Assembly (NCBI RefSeq): GCF_009857505.1 | Contig: NZ_WWCP01000003.1 | Span: 156,169-220,168 of the forward strand | DNA length: 64,000 nt | Direction: 5' to 3' | Source of the DNA: Duganella lactea | GTDB lineage: Bacteria > Pseudomonadota > Gammaproteobacteria > Burkholderiales > Burkholderiaceae_D | Part shown: piece after piece, positions 16,770-24,669 of the stretch | How the letters are laid out: each line of letters starts with the position of its first letter | Position numbering within the stretch: the first letter of the stretch is position 1 | The notes under the pieces: model-generated | The model's input: the letters and a program-made list of their open reading frames with translations, nothing else | What the model was told of the DNA's origin: nothing | Database searches by the model: none | Position numbers and translations under genes: made by a program

Positions 16770-17555
16770 ATGCTAGCCCGTCTTATCCTCAGCGCCATCC
16801 TGCTGTGTCTGACTGCAACGGCGCGCGCCGATTGCGGCCCGCTGCGCAGCGCCTTCTATGAGTATGGTGCGCTCTACTACAAAGCCGGCGACGGCCGCTG
16901 GACCGGCATCGACAAGGACGTGGTCGACGAGGTGGCGCGCCGCATGGGCTGCACCATCGCGCCGTCGACCGACTCGCGGGTGCGCATCTGGGCCGGCCTC
17001 AAGGGCGGCAGTCTCGATATGTCCGTGTCGGCGATGTCGACACCGGAGCGCGAGAAAATCGTCCACGTCATCCCCTACCTCGCCGAGCGCAACTACGTGC
17101 TGCTGCATCAGGAGATTGGCGCGCGCAGCATGGCGGATTTCCTGGCCGACGGCCACAGCAAGATCGGCGTCATCAAATCCTTCCGCCACGGCAAAGCCTA
17201 CGAGGCCTGGCTGGACCAGTTGCGCGCGCAGGGACGGGTGTACGAGGCGCCCGACTATGCGGCGCTGCTGCGGCTGTTCAAGCTGAAGCGGGTGCAGGCG
17301 GTCATGGCGCTCAGCGCCGGCTGGTATCCGCTGATCCAGCAGCAGCAACTGGCGGGCACCTACAAGATCATGGACTGGGCGCCGCCGCGCGAGGTGCTGG
17401 TCGGCGGCCTGATCCTGTCACGCCAGCATGTCGACGACGCGCAGGCGGCGCGCTTCGGCCAGACCATCCGCGCCATGCGCGAGGATGGCACGCTGAAGCG
17501 CATCTTTGAACGGCATCTGGATGCCGAGCTGGCGGCCAGGCTGATTAACTTTTGA
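16770..17555 (+). CDS. family-3 extracellular solute-binding protein
   Basis: A 261-residue periplasmic protein with a signal peptide (MLARLILSAILLCLTATARA) and the SBP_bac_3 layout: WTGIDKDVVDEVARRMG, LDMSVSAMSTPEREKIV, IGVIKSFRHGKAYEAWL and MREDGTLKRIFERHL. This family binds amino acids or related small molecules for ABC uptake, or serves as a sensor. No permease or ATPase gene is adjacent, so it may act as an orphan receptor or with genes elsewhere. AGGGGG precedes ATG 16770. Its 3-prime end overlaps the convergent AI-2E transporter gene by 11 bases. Confidence 0.85.
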   Translation: MLARLILSAILLCLTATARADCGPLRSAFYEYGALYYKAGDGRWTGIDKDVVDEVARRMGCTIAPSTDSRVRIWAGLKGGSLDMSVSAMSTPEREKIVHVIPYLAERNYVLLHQEIGARSMADFLADGHSKIGVIKSFRHGKAYEAWLDQLRAQGRVYEAPDYAALLRLFKLKRVQAVMALSAGWYPLIQQQQLAGTYKIMDWAPPREVLVGGLILSRQHVDDAQAARFGQTIRAMREDGTLKRIFERHLDAELAARLINF

Positions 17556-18588
17556 GTTCGTCGCCGGTCCACTTGCGCAGCAGGCCGAGGCCGACGGCCA
17601 GCAGCGTCGGGCCGATGAACAGGCCGACAAAGCCGAACGCCAGCACGCCGCCCATCACCCCCAGCAGCACCAGCGCGAACGGCAGGCTGGAGCCGCGCGA
17701 GATCAGCAGCGGCTTGATCACGTTGTCAACGCCGCTGATGACGAACATGCCCCAGAAGAACATGAAAATGGCCCAGCCGGTCTCGCCGTGGTTGAACAGC
17801 CAGATGACGGCGCCGCCCCAGATCAGCGGCGGGCCGACCGGGATCAGCGAGAACAGGAAGGTGGCCACCGACATCAGCGTCACCGCCGGCACGCCGGCGA
17901 TCAGGAAGCCGATGGCGGCCACCACCGCCTGCGCCAGCGCGGTGCCGAGGATGCCGTACATCACGCCGCGCACGGTGCGGCTGACGGTGTCGGCGACGAT
18001 GACGCTGGGTTCGCCGATCAGCTTGTCCATGGCGGAGGCCAGCGCGTAGACGATGGCGTGGCCGTCGCGGTACAGGAAGAAGCTGACGAACACCGCCAGG
18101 CTCACCTGCGCCACGCCCGAGCCCAGCACGATGCCGCCGCCCAGCAGCAGACGGCGTCCCGGTTCCAGCAGGTTGCGGGCGGCGTCCAGCAGTTCGTCAC
18201 GGCTGTGCAGCAGCGTGTTCACATAGGTTTCGATGGCCTCGCCCACCAGCGGGATATCGCGTATCCAGGTCGGCGCGTTCAGCGTGCCGCTGCCGAGGCC
18301 GGCCTTGATCTGATCGTAATACGAGGTGGCGTTGTCGGCGATATTCCAGGTGACCAGCGTCAGCGGGACGATGATCAGCAACGTCAGGCCGACGCTCATC
18401 ACCAGCGCGGCGATGGTGCGGCGGTTGTTCAGCTTGTCGAGCAGGCGCAGGTACAACGGCCAGCTGGAGATGGTGATGGCGGCGGCGAACAGGATCGCCG
18501 CCAGGAACGGCCGCAGCACGACCAGGCAACCGATCACCAGCAGGATGACGGCGGCCAGGCGGGTGAAGGGCTGGAAGCGCTGTTTCAT
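17545..18588 (-). CDS. AI-2E-family transporter
   Basis: A 347-residue membrane protein of the AI-2E exporter (UPF0118/TqsA) family with about eight hydrophobic segments. Typical marks are VLRPFLAAILFAAAITI near the N-terminus, GVMYGILGTALAQAVVAAIGFLIAG, PVGPPLIWGGAVIWLF and a C-terminal GVMGGVLAFGFVGLFIGPTLLA. Members export small solutes, including the signal AI-2 or ions; the substrate here is not evident. ATG 18588 was chosen, but GTG 18594, right after the preceding TGA, is equally possible. It follows the Sco gene directly, so it is probably co-transcribed with the oxidase-assembly block. Confidence 0.85.
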   Translation of the reverse strand: MKQRFQPFTRLAAVILLVIGCLVVLRPFLAAILFAAAITISSWPLYLRLLDKLNNRRTIAALVMSVGLTLLIIVPLTLVTWNIADNATSYYDQIKAGLGSGTLNAPTWIRDIPLVGEAIETYVNTLLHSRDELLDAARNLLEPGRRLLLGGGIVLGSGVAQVSLAVFVSFFLYRDGHAIVYALASAMDKLIGEPSVIVADTVSRTVRGVMYGILGTALAQAVVAAIGFLIAGVPAVTLMSVATFLFSLIPVGPPLIWGGAVIWLFNHGETGWAIFMFFWGMFVISGVDNVIKPLLISRGSSLPFALVLLGVMGGVLAFGFVGLFIGPTLLAVGLGLLRKWTGDELKS

Positions 18589-18594
18589 GCGCAC

Positions 18595-19188
18595 TCAGGA
18601 CAGCAGCAGCTTGATGTCGTGCACGGCCGGCCCGGTGCCCTGGCCGGGACGCAGCAGCAGGCGCAGCTTGCCTTGCTTGTCGAACACGTAGCTGGCGGCG
18701 GTGTGGTCGATCGAATAGTTGTCCTTGGTGCTGCCCGGCACCTTGTTGTAGACCACTTTGAATTCCTTGCCGACGGCGGCGGTCTGGTCAGCGGTGCCGT
18801 AGAGGCCGAGGAAGCGCTGGTCGAAGGCCGGCACGTACTCGGCCAGCAGTTGCCGCGTGTCGCGCTCCGGATCGACGGTGACGAACAGCACCTGCACCTG
18901 GTCGGCTTGCGGGCCGAGCTGCTTCATCACCTCCGACATTTCGGCCATGGTGGTGGGGCAGACGTCCGGGCACTGGGTATAGCCGAAGAACATGACCACC
19001 ACCTTGCCCTTGAAATCGGCCATGGTGCGCGGTTTGCCGTGGTGATCGGTCAGCGCGAAGTCCCTGGCGAAGGCGGCGCCGGTCAGGTCGGTGCTCTGGA
19101 AGGTCAGCTTGGGCGCCTCGGCCTTTTTCTCGCCGCAGGCGGCCAGCAGGGAAACAGCGATCAGCGCGAGCGCGAGAACTTTTTTCAT
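18595..19188 (-). CDS. Sco-family copper chaperone lipoprotein
   Basis: A 197-residue Sco1/SenC protein that delivers copper to the CuA site of cytochrome oxidase subunit II. The lipobox LLAAC gives a lipid anchor near residue 18. The thioredoxin-like domain has the copper-binding CPDVC in FFGYTQCPDVCPTTMAEM and the distal histidine in SIDHTAASYV. It lies downstream of cyoE in the second oxidase-assembly block on the minus strand, fitting its role. A second Sco-like protein is encoded nearby at 21317. Confidence 0.93.
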   Translation of the reverse strand: MKKVLALALIAVSLLAACGEKKAEAPKLTFQSTDLTGAAFARDFALTDHHGKPRTMADFKGKVVVMFFGYTQCPDVCPTTMAEMSEVMKQLGPQADQVQVLFVTVDPERDTRQLLAEYVPAFDQRFLGLYGTADQTAAVGKEFKVVYNKVPGSTKDNYSIDHTAASYVFDKQGKLRLLLRPGQGTGPAVHDIKLLLS

Positions 19189-19238
19189 CGAGAGTGGTCT
19201 TTCAGTTGAACTGGTTGCCGGCTTGGCTCTATCCCCGA

Positions 19239-20135
19239 CTAGATTTTAAAGTAGTGGTCAACCAGCAGGGCGAGGAACAGCAGGCCAAGGTACATGATCG
19301 ACCAGGCGAAGGCTTTGCGGGCGATCAGGTCGGTGTAGTGGCGGTAGATTTTCCACGAGTGGCGCAGGAAGATGGCGTTCAGGATCACCGCGCTGATCAG
19401 ATAGATCAGGCCGCTCATCTGCACCGCATACGGCAGCAGCGTGGTCGCCGCCAGCGCGATCGAATACAACCAGACATGAAACTGCGTGAACTGCATGCCG
19501 TGCGTGACCGGCAGCATCGGCAAGCCCGACCTGGCGTAGTCGTCGCGGCGGTACAGCGCCAGCGCCCAGAAGTGCGGCGGCGTCCAGACGAAGATGATCA
19601 TCACCAGCAGCCACGCCTCCATCGGCACGTCGTTGGCCACCGCCGCCCAGCCCAGGGCCGGCGGCATCGCGCCCGACAGACCGCCGATGACGATGTTCTG
19701 CGGCGTGGCCGGCTTCAGAATCATCGTGTAGATGATGGCGTAGCCGAGGAAGGTCACAAAGGTCAGCCACATGGTCAGCGGATTGACCAGGCTGTACAGC
19801 ACCCACATGCCGGCGCCGCCGAGCACCAGCGCAAACACCACCGTCTGTCCGACCGTGATGTTGCCCAGCGCCATGGGACGGCGCGCCGTGCGCGCCATGC
19901 GCGCGTCGATCTCGCGCTCGGCCAGACAGTTGACCGCGAACGCCGCCCCGGTCAGCAGCCAGATGCCGACCGTCGCATACAGCACCAGATCCAGCGCCGG
20001 CACGCCGTCGGCCGTGCCGAGGAACATGCCGATGATGGCGACGAACACCGCCATCATGGTGACGCGCGGCTTGGTCAGCGCCCAAAATTGCGCGGCGCGG
20101 CTCTGGTATTTGGTGGTTACGGTTTGCGTGGTCAT
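19239..20135 (-). CDS. cyoE: heme O synthase (protoheme IX farnesyltransferase)
   Basis: A 298-residue UbiA-superfamily prenyltransferase with about eight to nine membrane helices. It transfers a farnesyl group to heme B to give heme O, the precursor of heme A for the aa3 oxidase. The conserved [19 protein letters not shown] carries the first Asp-rich prenyl-diphosphate site, and the second conserved segment includes [15 protein letters not shown]. The N-terminal ALTKPRV is typical. Thirteen bases separate it from ctaA, the next enzyme of heme A synthesis, so they are one operon. Confidence 0.95.
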   Translation of the reverse strand: MTTQTVTTKYQSRAAQFWALTKPRVTMMAVFVAIIGMFLGTADGVPALDLVLYATVGIWLLTGAAFAVNCLAEREIDARMARTARRPMALGNITVGQTVVFALVLGGAGMWVLYSLVNPLTMWLTFVTFLGYAIIYTMILKPATPQNIVIGGLSGAMPPALGWAAVANDVPMEAWLLVMIIFVWTPPHFWALALYRRDDYARSGLPMLPVTHGMQFTQFHVWLYSIALAATTLLPYAVQMSGLIYLISAVILNAIFLRHSWKIYRHYTDLIARKAFAWSIMYLGLLFLALLVDHYFKI

Positions 20136-20148
20136 GAGGGAAACTTAA

Positions 20149-21309
20149 TCAATGCCGTACCGTCGACGCCGGAGGATGGGCAGAGCCCGATGCTGCCTTT
20201 TTTGCAATGTCGTACTGGTACTTAGCCTTGTAGTTTAACATGGTCAGCAACAACACGAGCAGCGCCGCGCCGGCGTTGTGCAGCACGGCGATGGTCAGCG
20301 GGAAGCTCAGGTAGATGGTCGCCAGCCCGGTAACGATCTGCGCGCCCAGCACCAGCGCGATATTGCGCGCGGTTTTATGCAAGGCGTCGTGACCCCAGGC
20401 GCGCCACACGGCATAGCCGGCCACGAGCGCCACGAGGAAACCGAAATTGCGGTGCACCCAGTGGATCGCCGTCAGCGCCGAGAATGGCAGATAGTGGCCG
20501 GCCGCCGTCTTGCCCAGCTCGCGCCACAGCGCGAAGCCATGCGCGAAGTCCATCTCCGGGATCACCTTGCCGTTACACAGCGGGAAATCGGTGCAGGCCA
20601 GCGTCGCGTAATTGGTGCTGACCCAGCCGCCCAGCGCCAGCTGCGCCAGCAGGATCGCCGCCGCCAGCACCGCCAGCAGGCGGATCTTGCGCATCGCCGG
20701 CGGCGCCGCGCTGACCACCGTGCGCGGCGCGATCAGATGGTTCTGACGGCCGCCGTACCACACCAGCATCGCCAGCAGGCCCATGCCCAGCAGCAGATGC
20801 ATGGTGACGATGACCGGCTGCAGCTTCAGCGTCACCGTCCACGCGCCGAACGCGCCCTGCAGGCAGACGAAGAAGAACAGCGCGGTCGGCATCCACGGCG
20901 CGTACTCGGCGCGCGTGCCGCCGGACTTGCGCCACTGATACCAGGCCTGCGCCATCATCGCCACGATCAACACGCCGATGGTCATGGCCAGGTAGCGGTG
21001 GATCATCTCGACCCAGGCCTTGAACACGGTGACCGGGCCATGCGGCATCAGCGCCTCGGCCGCGACGATCTGTTCATGGGCGATGAAGGGATTGGCGGCG
21101 CCATAGCAGCCCGGCCAGTCCGGGCAGCCCAGGCCGGAATCGGTCAGGCGGGTGAAGGCGCCGAACACGATCAGGTCGAAGGTGATGAACACGCACACCC
21201 ACACCAGCTTGCGGTACTTGTTGACGTCGGACGAGGTCCAGACGATGGCGGCCGGCAGCAGCGCGATCAGCAGCGCCGTGATGGCCATTTGAGCAAGAGT
21301 CAGATGCAT
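20149..21309 (-). CDS. ctaA: heme A synthase (COX15/CtaA)
   Basis: A 386-residue membrane protein with about eight helices. It oxidises heme O to heme A. Family marks are FGAFTRLTDSGLGCPDWPGCYG, with the Cys pair near the N-terminus, the heme-ligand histidines in EMIHRYLAM and HWVHRNFGFLVA, and GGWVSTNYATLACTDFPLCNG. It is part of a SURF1, Sco-like, ctaA, cyoE, Sco series. The C-terminal 30 residues are hydrophilic and Ala/Ser-rich. The upstream Sco-like gene ends seven bases before its ATG. Confidence 0.94.
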   Translation of the reverse strand: MHLTLAQMAITALLIALLPAAIVWTSSDVNKYRKLVWVCVFITFDLIVFGAFTRLTDSGLGCPDWPGCYGAANPFIAHEQIVAAEALMPHGPVTVFKAWVEMIHRYLAMTIGVLIVAMMAQAWYQWRKSGGTRAEYAPWMPTALFFFVCLQGAFGAWTVTLKLQPVIVTMHLLLGMGLLAMLVWYGGRQNHLIAPRTVVSAAPPAMRKIRLLAVLAAAILLAQLALGGWVSTNYATLACTDFPLCNGKVIPEMDFAHGFALWRELGKTAAGHYLPFSALTAIHWVHRNFGFLVALVAGYAVWRAWGHDALHKTARNIALVLGAQIVTGLATIYLSFPLTIAVLHNAGAALLVLLLTMLNYKAKYQYDIAKKAASGSAHPPASTVRH

Positions 21310-21316
21310 GATACGG

Positions 21317-21934
21317 TTAACCTATGGCGGAAGCCTTCAACAATTTCGCGATGTCCTTGTGCACCCGCTTGACCTTGTCCACGTCACTGGACACCGCGCC
21401 TGTCGGGAAGCGCATCATCAGATTGCCCAGCGGGTCGATCAGGTACACATGGTCGGACGCGCGGTCCGCCCCGCCCGGCTCCAGCGGCAGCCACTGCGCC
21501 AGCGCGGCGGCCGGCGCGCGCAGCATGTGGGTGCCGTCGTTCACCCGCAGCAGCATGGTGTCCAGCGGCTGGTCGTCGGTGATCAGCCACACCCGCTCGA
21601 TGCGGTCGGCCTCCTTGCCCTGCATGGTGCGCAGCTGGCGCATGGCGAACAGCTGGTCCTGGCAGTCGGCGGCGCAATCGGATGGGCCGACCTTCAGCAT
21701 GATCCACTTGCCCTGGTAATCCTCCAGCCGCGCCGGCTTGCCGTCCAGCGTGGTGCTGGCCATGGCCGGAATCGGATGAGCACGCGGATCGATCAGCGTG
21801 CCGTAATTGGTTTGCCCGCCCTGCGGCTTGACGACGTAATACATGAAGTACGAGGCGAGCAGCGGCGCCGCGCAGACCGCCAGCACACCCAGCAACTTCC
21901 AGCGGCCGCGGCCCGGTTTATTTGGTTTTTCCAC
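21317..21934 (-). CDS. Sco-like thioredoxin-fold protein in the oxidase cluster
   Basis: A 205-residue membrane-anchored protein with one N-terminal helix (about 13-32) and a periplasmic thioredoxin-like domain. LEDYQGKWIMLKVGPSDCAADC places a DCAADC pair where Sco proteins have CPDVC, spaced Cys-x3-Cys; a conserved HVYLIDPLGNLMMRFP follows. Function is probably in copper delivery or disulfide control for the oxidase. It starts with GTG 21934 inside the last 17 bases of the SURF1 gene, implying translational coupling. The typical distal Sco histidine may correspond to the H of HVYLIDP. It is widespread in Burkholderiales oxidase clusters but poorly studied. Confidence 0.75.
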   Translation of the reverse strand: MEKPNKPGRGRWKLLGVLAVCAAPLLASYFMYYVVKPQGGQTNYGTLIDPRAHPIPAMASTTLDGKPARLEDYQGKWIMLKVGPSDCAADCQDQLFAMRQLRTMQGKEADRIERVWLITDDQPLDTMLLRVNDGTHMLRAPAAALAQWLPLEPGGADRASDHVYLIDPLGNLMMRFPTGAVSSDVDKVKRVHKDIAKLLKASAIG

Positions 21935-22643
21935 GTCTGAATCCGTTCACGACAAAAAAGATGACGGCCATCGCCGACAGTGCGTACCACTGGAAGGCAT
22001 AGCCCTGATGTTTTTCCACGCCCAGCGACGGCGCCGGCCAGTCACGCACCAGTTGCGCGTCGTCGCCGGCCGGTTGCGCCGGCGCGCCCTGCTCCACCAC
22101 GAACGGCTGCATGGTCAGGCCGCTGTCCCTGGCCAGTTGCAGCGGATCGGCGTTCTGCACGATGGCGTTGGGCGCCAGCGGCGGCGCCGCGCCCAGCTCC
22201 ATCACATGGCCGGCGTTGTGCCGCGCCACGCCCTGCAGCGTCACCACCCCGTCCGGCGTGGCGTAGGCCGGCAGCTTGTCGCGCACCTGCGGATCGCGCG
22301 GCAGCCAGCCGCGCGCCACCAGCACGTGCATCGTCGATCCCGCTATTTTAAACGGCATCAGCAAATAGAATCCGGCCCGGCCCTGATACGGACGGTTATC
22401 GAGATACACCGGCCAGTCGCGCACGAACACGCCGCTGACCGTCACGCGGCGCCAGGCGACAGTGTCCGCCGCCAGCGGCGCACCGTCCAGCACCAACGGC
22501 GTTGCGTGGGCGCCCTGGGACAATTTGTCCTGCAGGGCGGTCTTCTGCTCGGCCCGGCGCGACTGCCAGTTGCCGAGCTGTACACCCAGGGCCACCACCA
22601 GCAGCGTGGCCACGAAAGGAATCAATTTAAAGCGGAACACCAT
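21918..22643 (-). CDS. SURF1-family oxidase assembly protein
   Basis: A 241-residue SURF1 protein, a heme A-related assembly factor for cytochrome c oxidase. It has an N-terminal helix (residues 6-27), the GNWQSRRAEQK segment, VYLDNRPYQGRAGFYLLMPF, LVARGWLPRD and a C-terminal helix in WYALSAMAVIFFVVNGFRR. Both helices anchor a periplasmic domain. It is divergent from the DUF2909 gene with only 40 bases between start codons, so their promoters overlap. It heads the SURF1-Sco-like-ctaA-cyoE-Sco block. Confidence 0.92.
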   Translation of the reverse strand: MVFRFKLIPFVATLLVVALGVQLGNWQSRRAEQKTALQDKLSQGAHATPLVLDGAPLAADTVAWRRVTVSGVFVRDWPVYLDNRPYQGRAGFYLLMPFKIAGSTMHVLVARGWLPRDPQVRDKLPAYATPDGVVTLQGVARHNAGHVMELGAAPPLAPNAIVQNADPLQLARDSGLTMQPFVVEQGAPAQPAGDDAQLVRDWPAPSLGVEKHQGYAFQWYALSAMAVIFFVVNGFRRGKTK

Positions 22644-22683
22644 TACAATGGAACCTCAATCAAAGTCGACACGCCCACCTGCC

Positions 22684-22890
22684 ATGAAAATTGCCGTCGC
22701 CATCGCCTTCATGCTGATCATCGGCAGTTTGGGGGCGGCCTTCTTCTTCCTGATGCGCGACAAGGGCCGCAGCAACAACACGGTGCGGGCGCTGGCGGTG
22801 CGCGTGGCGCTGTCGATCACCCTGTTCCTGCTGATCCTGCTCGCCTACCAGCTAGGGTACATCCACCCGACCGGCATCCGCAACGGATAA
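22684..22890 (+). CDS. twin-transmembrane DUF2909 protein
   Basis: A 68-residue protein with two helices, KIAVAIAFMLIIGSLGAAFFF and VALSITLFLLILLAYQLGYI, joined by the short polar loop MRDKGRSNNTVRALAVR. This matches the twin-transmembrane DUF2909 family found in beta- and gammaproteobacterial oxidase clusters. Its role is unknown. ATG 22684 gives the family N-terminus; an in-frame ATG at 22648 would add 12 residues. It is the only plus-strand gene within the oxidase region and ends right before the terminator of the ctaE transcript. Confidence 0.75.
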   Translation: MKIAVAIAFMLIIGSLGAAFFFLMRDKGRSNNTVRALAVRVALSITLFLLILLAYQLGYIHPTGIRNG

Positions 22891-22913
22891 AAAAAAACCG
22901 CACCGGAGTGCGG
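22889..22913 (-). terminator. Rho-independent terminator after ctaE
   Basis: CCGCAC and GTGCGG (22898-22903, 22908-22913) form a six-base stem with a CGGA loop. On the minus strand it is followed by nine T residues (22897-22889). It closes the ctaC-to-ctaE operon 19 bases after the ctaE stop. The A run overlaps the TAA of the opposing DUF2909 gene. Confidence 0.85.
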
Positions 22914-22931
22914 CTTGTCCTGCACTGCGAC

Positions 22932-23801
22932 TTACAGCCAGTACACCACCACGTACAGGCCCAGCCAGACCACGTCGACGAAGTGCCAGTACCAGGCCGC
23001 GCCCTCGAACGCGAAGTGGTGCTCCGGCGTGAAATGGCCCTTGAGCACGCGGTACAGCACCACCGACAGCATGATCGCCCCCATCGTCACGTGGAACCCG
23101 TGGAATCCCGTCAGCATGAAGAAGGTGGAACCGTAGATGCCCGAGGTCAGCTTCAGGTTCAGCTCGGTGTAAGCGTGGTAGTACTCATAACCCTGGAAGC
23201 CCATGAAGGTGGCTCCCAGCAGCACCGTGGCGAACAGCCAGAACGCCGTCTGCGCGCGGTGGCCGGCGCGCAGCGCGTGGTGGGCGATGGTCAGCGTCAC
23301 ACCCGAGGTCAGCAGCAGCGCGGTGTTAATGGTCGGGATCGGGAACGGGCCCATGGTCTTGAACTCTTCCACCGTGCCGGCCGGGCTGGCGCCGGCCCAT
23401 TGCGCGGCGAAGTCCGGCCAGATGAATTTGTGGTCGAGGTCGCCCAGCCACGGCAGCGTGATGGTGCGCGCGTAGAACAGCGCGCCGAAGAAGGCGCCGA
23501 AGAACATCACCTCGGAGAAGATGAACCAGCCCATCGACCAGCGGTAGGAGTGGTCGATGCGCTGACTGTACAGGCCGCCCTCGGATTCCCTGATGGCGTC
23601 GCCGAACCAGAAATACAGCACCGTCAGCGTGCCGAGGATGCCGATGCCGTTGGCGGCCGGCCCCCAGGACACATCGTTGACCCACGCCGAGGCACCGATC
23701 ATGGTCACCAGCAGCGACAGGCCGGCCAGCAGCGGCCAGCGCGACGGTCCGGGCACAAAGTAGTACGGCGCGGCGCCGCCATGCGATCCTGTTGAACTCA
23801 T
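22932..23801 (-). CDS. ctaE: cytochrome c oxidase subunit III
   Basis: A 289-residue membrane protein with seven helices expected. Recognisable stretches are PYYFVPGPSRWPLL at the N-terminus, RWSMGWFIFSEVMFFGAFFG, LLTSGVTLTIAHHALR, FYGSTFFMLTGFHGFHV-type GSTFFMLTGFHGFHVTMG and the terminal WHFVDVVWLGLYVVVYW. Subunit III stabilises the aa3 oxidase core. ATG 23801 is chosen over the ATG two codons earlier because AGGGAG is at proper distance; reading open to 24059 is a shadow of the upstream genes. It is the last gene of the operon. Confidence 0.93.
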   Translation of the reverse strand: MSSTGSHGGAAPYYFVPGPSRWPLLAGLSLLVTMIGASAWVNDVSWGPAANGIGILGTLTVLYFWFGDAIRESEGGLYSQRIDHSYRWSMGWFIFSEVMFFGAFFGALFYARTITLPWLGDLDHKFIWPDFAAQWAGASPAGTVEEFKTMGPFPIPTINTALLLTSGVTLTIAHHALRAGHRAQTAFWLFATVLLGATFMGFQGYEYYHAYTELNLKLTSGIYGSTFFMLTGFHGFHVTMGAIMLSVVLYRVLKGHFTPEHHFAFEGAAWYWHFVDVVWLGLYVVVYWL

Positions 23802-23815
23802 CTTCATCTCCCTAT

Positions 23816-24016
23816 TCACTGTGTGGCTACTACAAATTTGACGATTGTTATCAGTACCCCGATGAACACGGCCACCGCCAGCAAGGCGGCGATGATGACG
23901 TGGACCGGGTTGAAACCTTGCCGGTCGTCGGCATCGAAATCGCGCTTGCGGCGCAGGCCGACAAACGACCACAGCACGGCCTTCAACGAGTACAGGAAGC
24001 CGGGTTTGTCCGCCAT
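23816..24016 (-). CDS. DUF2970 small membrane protein
   Basis: A 66-residue protein, MADKPGFLYSLKAVLWSFVGLRRK, with a single C-terminal helix (VHVIIAALLAVAVFIGVLITIVKF). It matches the DUF2970 family seen between ctaG and ctaE in betaproteobacteria, and is probably an oxidase assembly or accessory factor. Its ATG overlaps the ctaG stop in TGATG, so it is translationally coupled. Fourteen bases separate it from the ctaE start. Confidence 0.8.
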   Translation of the reverse strand: MADKPGFLYSLKAVLWSFVGLRRKRDFDADDRQGFNPVHVIIAALLAVAVFIGVLITIVKFVVATQ

Positions 24017-24558
24017 CACTGCACCGCCGCCGATTTAACCAGGCCGCCACCAATCTCAAAGAAGGTGTACGACAGCGTGATGGTCTTGACCTCCGGCGGC
24101 AGTTTCGGGTCGATGTAGAACACCACCGGCATCTGCCGCGCCTCGCTGGCCTTCAGCGTTTGCTGCTGGAAGCAGAAGCACTCCACCTTCATGAAATACG
24201 GCGTCGCGTTCTGCGGCGCGTAACTCGGTATGGCCTGCGCGTTCATCGCGCGCTTTTGCGTGTTGACCACCTCGTACATCACCGTGTTCAGCTCGCCGGG
24301 GTGGACCGTCATGCTGGCCTGCGTCGGACGAAAGCGCCATGGTCCCTGGGCGTTGCCGTCGAACTCGATGGTGACGGTGCGGCTGGTGTCGACCTGGGTG
24401 TTCTTGTCGTAGGCGACCACGCCGTCCTTCTGCGTCAGTACGTTCAGCCCCAGCGCTTCGCAGATCTGGCGGTAGAACGGGTTCAGCGCGTAGGCGAAGC
24501 CGAACATCACCGTGGCGATGACGATCAGCTTGCCCAGCAGCTTGCGGTTCTCGGTCAT
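24016..24558 (-). CDS. ctaG: cytochrome c oxidase assembly protein CtaG/Cox11
   Basis: A 180-residue copper chaperone for the CuB site of subunit I. One N-terminal helix (LLGKLIVIATVMFGFAYALNPFY) is followed by a periplasmic immunoglobulin-like domain. The copper-binding cysteines are in KVECFCFQQQTL, and FYIDPKLPPEVKTITLSYTFF closes the domain. A further Cys in YRQICEALGLN is also typical. It lies between the 35-residue small gene (1-base gap) and the DUF2970 gene. Confidence 0.94.
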   Translation of the reverse strand: MTENRKLLGKLIVIATVMFGFAYALNPFYRQICEALGLNVLTQKDGVVAYDKNTQVDTSRTVTIEFDGNAQGPWRFRPTQASMTVHPGELNTVMYEVVNTQKRAMNAQAIPSYAPQNATPYFMKVECFCFQQQTLKASEARQMPVVFYIDPKLPPEVKTITLSYTFFEIGGGLVKSAAVQ

Positions 24559-24559
24559 C

Positions 24560-24667
24560 TCAGCTCAGCCAGATACGCTTGACGAACACCGAGGCGAAAA
24601 AGAACACCGCCAGCCCGCCCAGGATCAGGGCGGTGCGCAGGTTGTTCGGCTTTTTTTGTTCAGCCAT
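24560..24667 (-). CDS. 35-residue cytochrome oxidase small assembly protein
   Basis: A very short gene encoding MAEQKKPNNLRTALILGGLAVFF and ending KRIWLS, a basic N-terminus plus a single helix. It starts at ATG 24667, two bases after the ctaD stop, and ends one base before ctaG. Tiny single-helix proteins at this position are a known feature of Burkholderiales oxidase operons. It is easily missed by gene finders because of its size. An assembly or stabilising role is inferred from position. Confidence 0.75.
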   Translation of the reverse strand: MAEQKKPNNLRTALILGGLAVFFFASVFVKRIWLS

Positions 24668-24669
24668 GA

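Noticed and set aside
23808..24059. N-terminal extension of ctaE to 24059
   Set aside because: It runs through the DUF2970 and ctaG genes in another frame; ATG 23801 has a proper ribosome-binding site.
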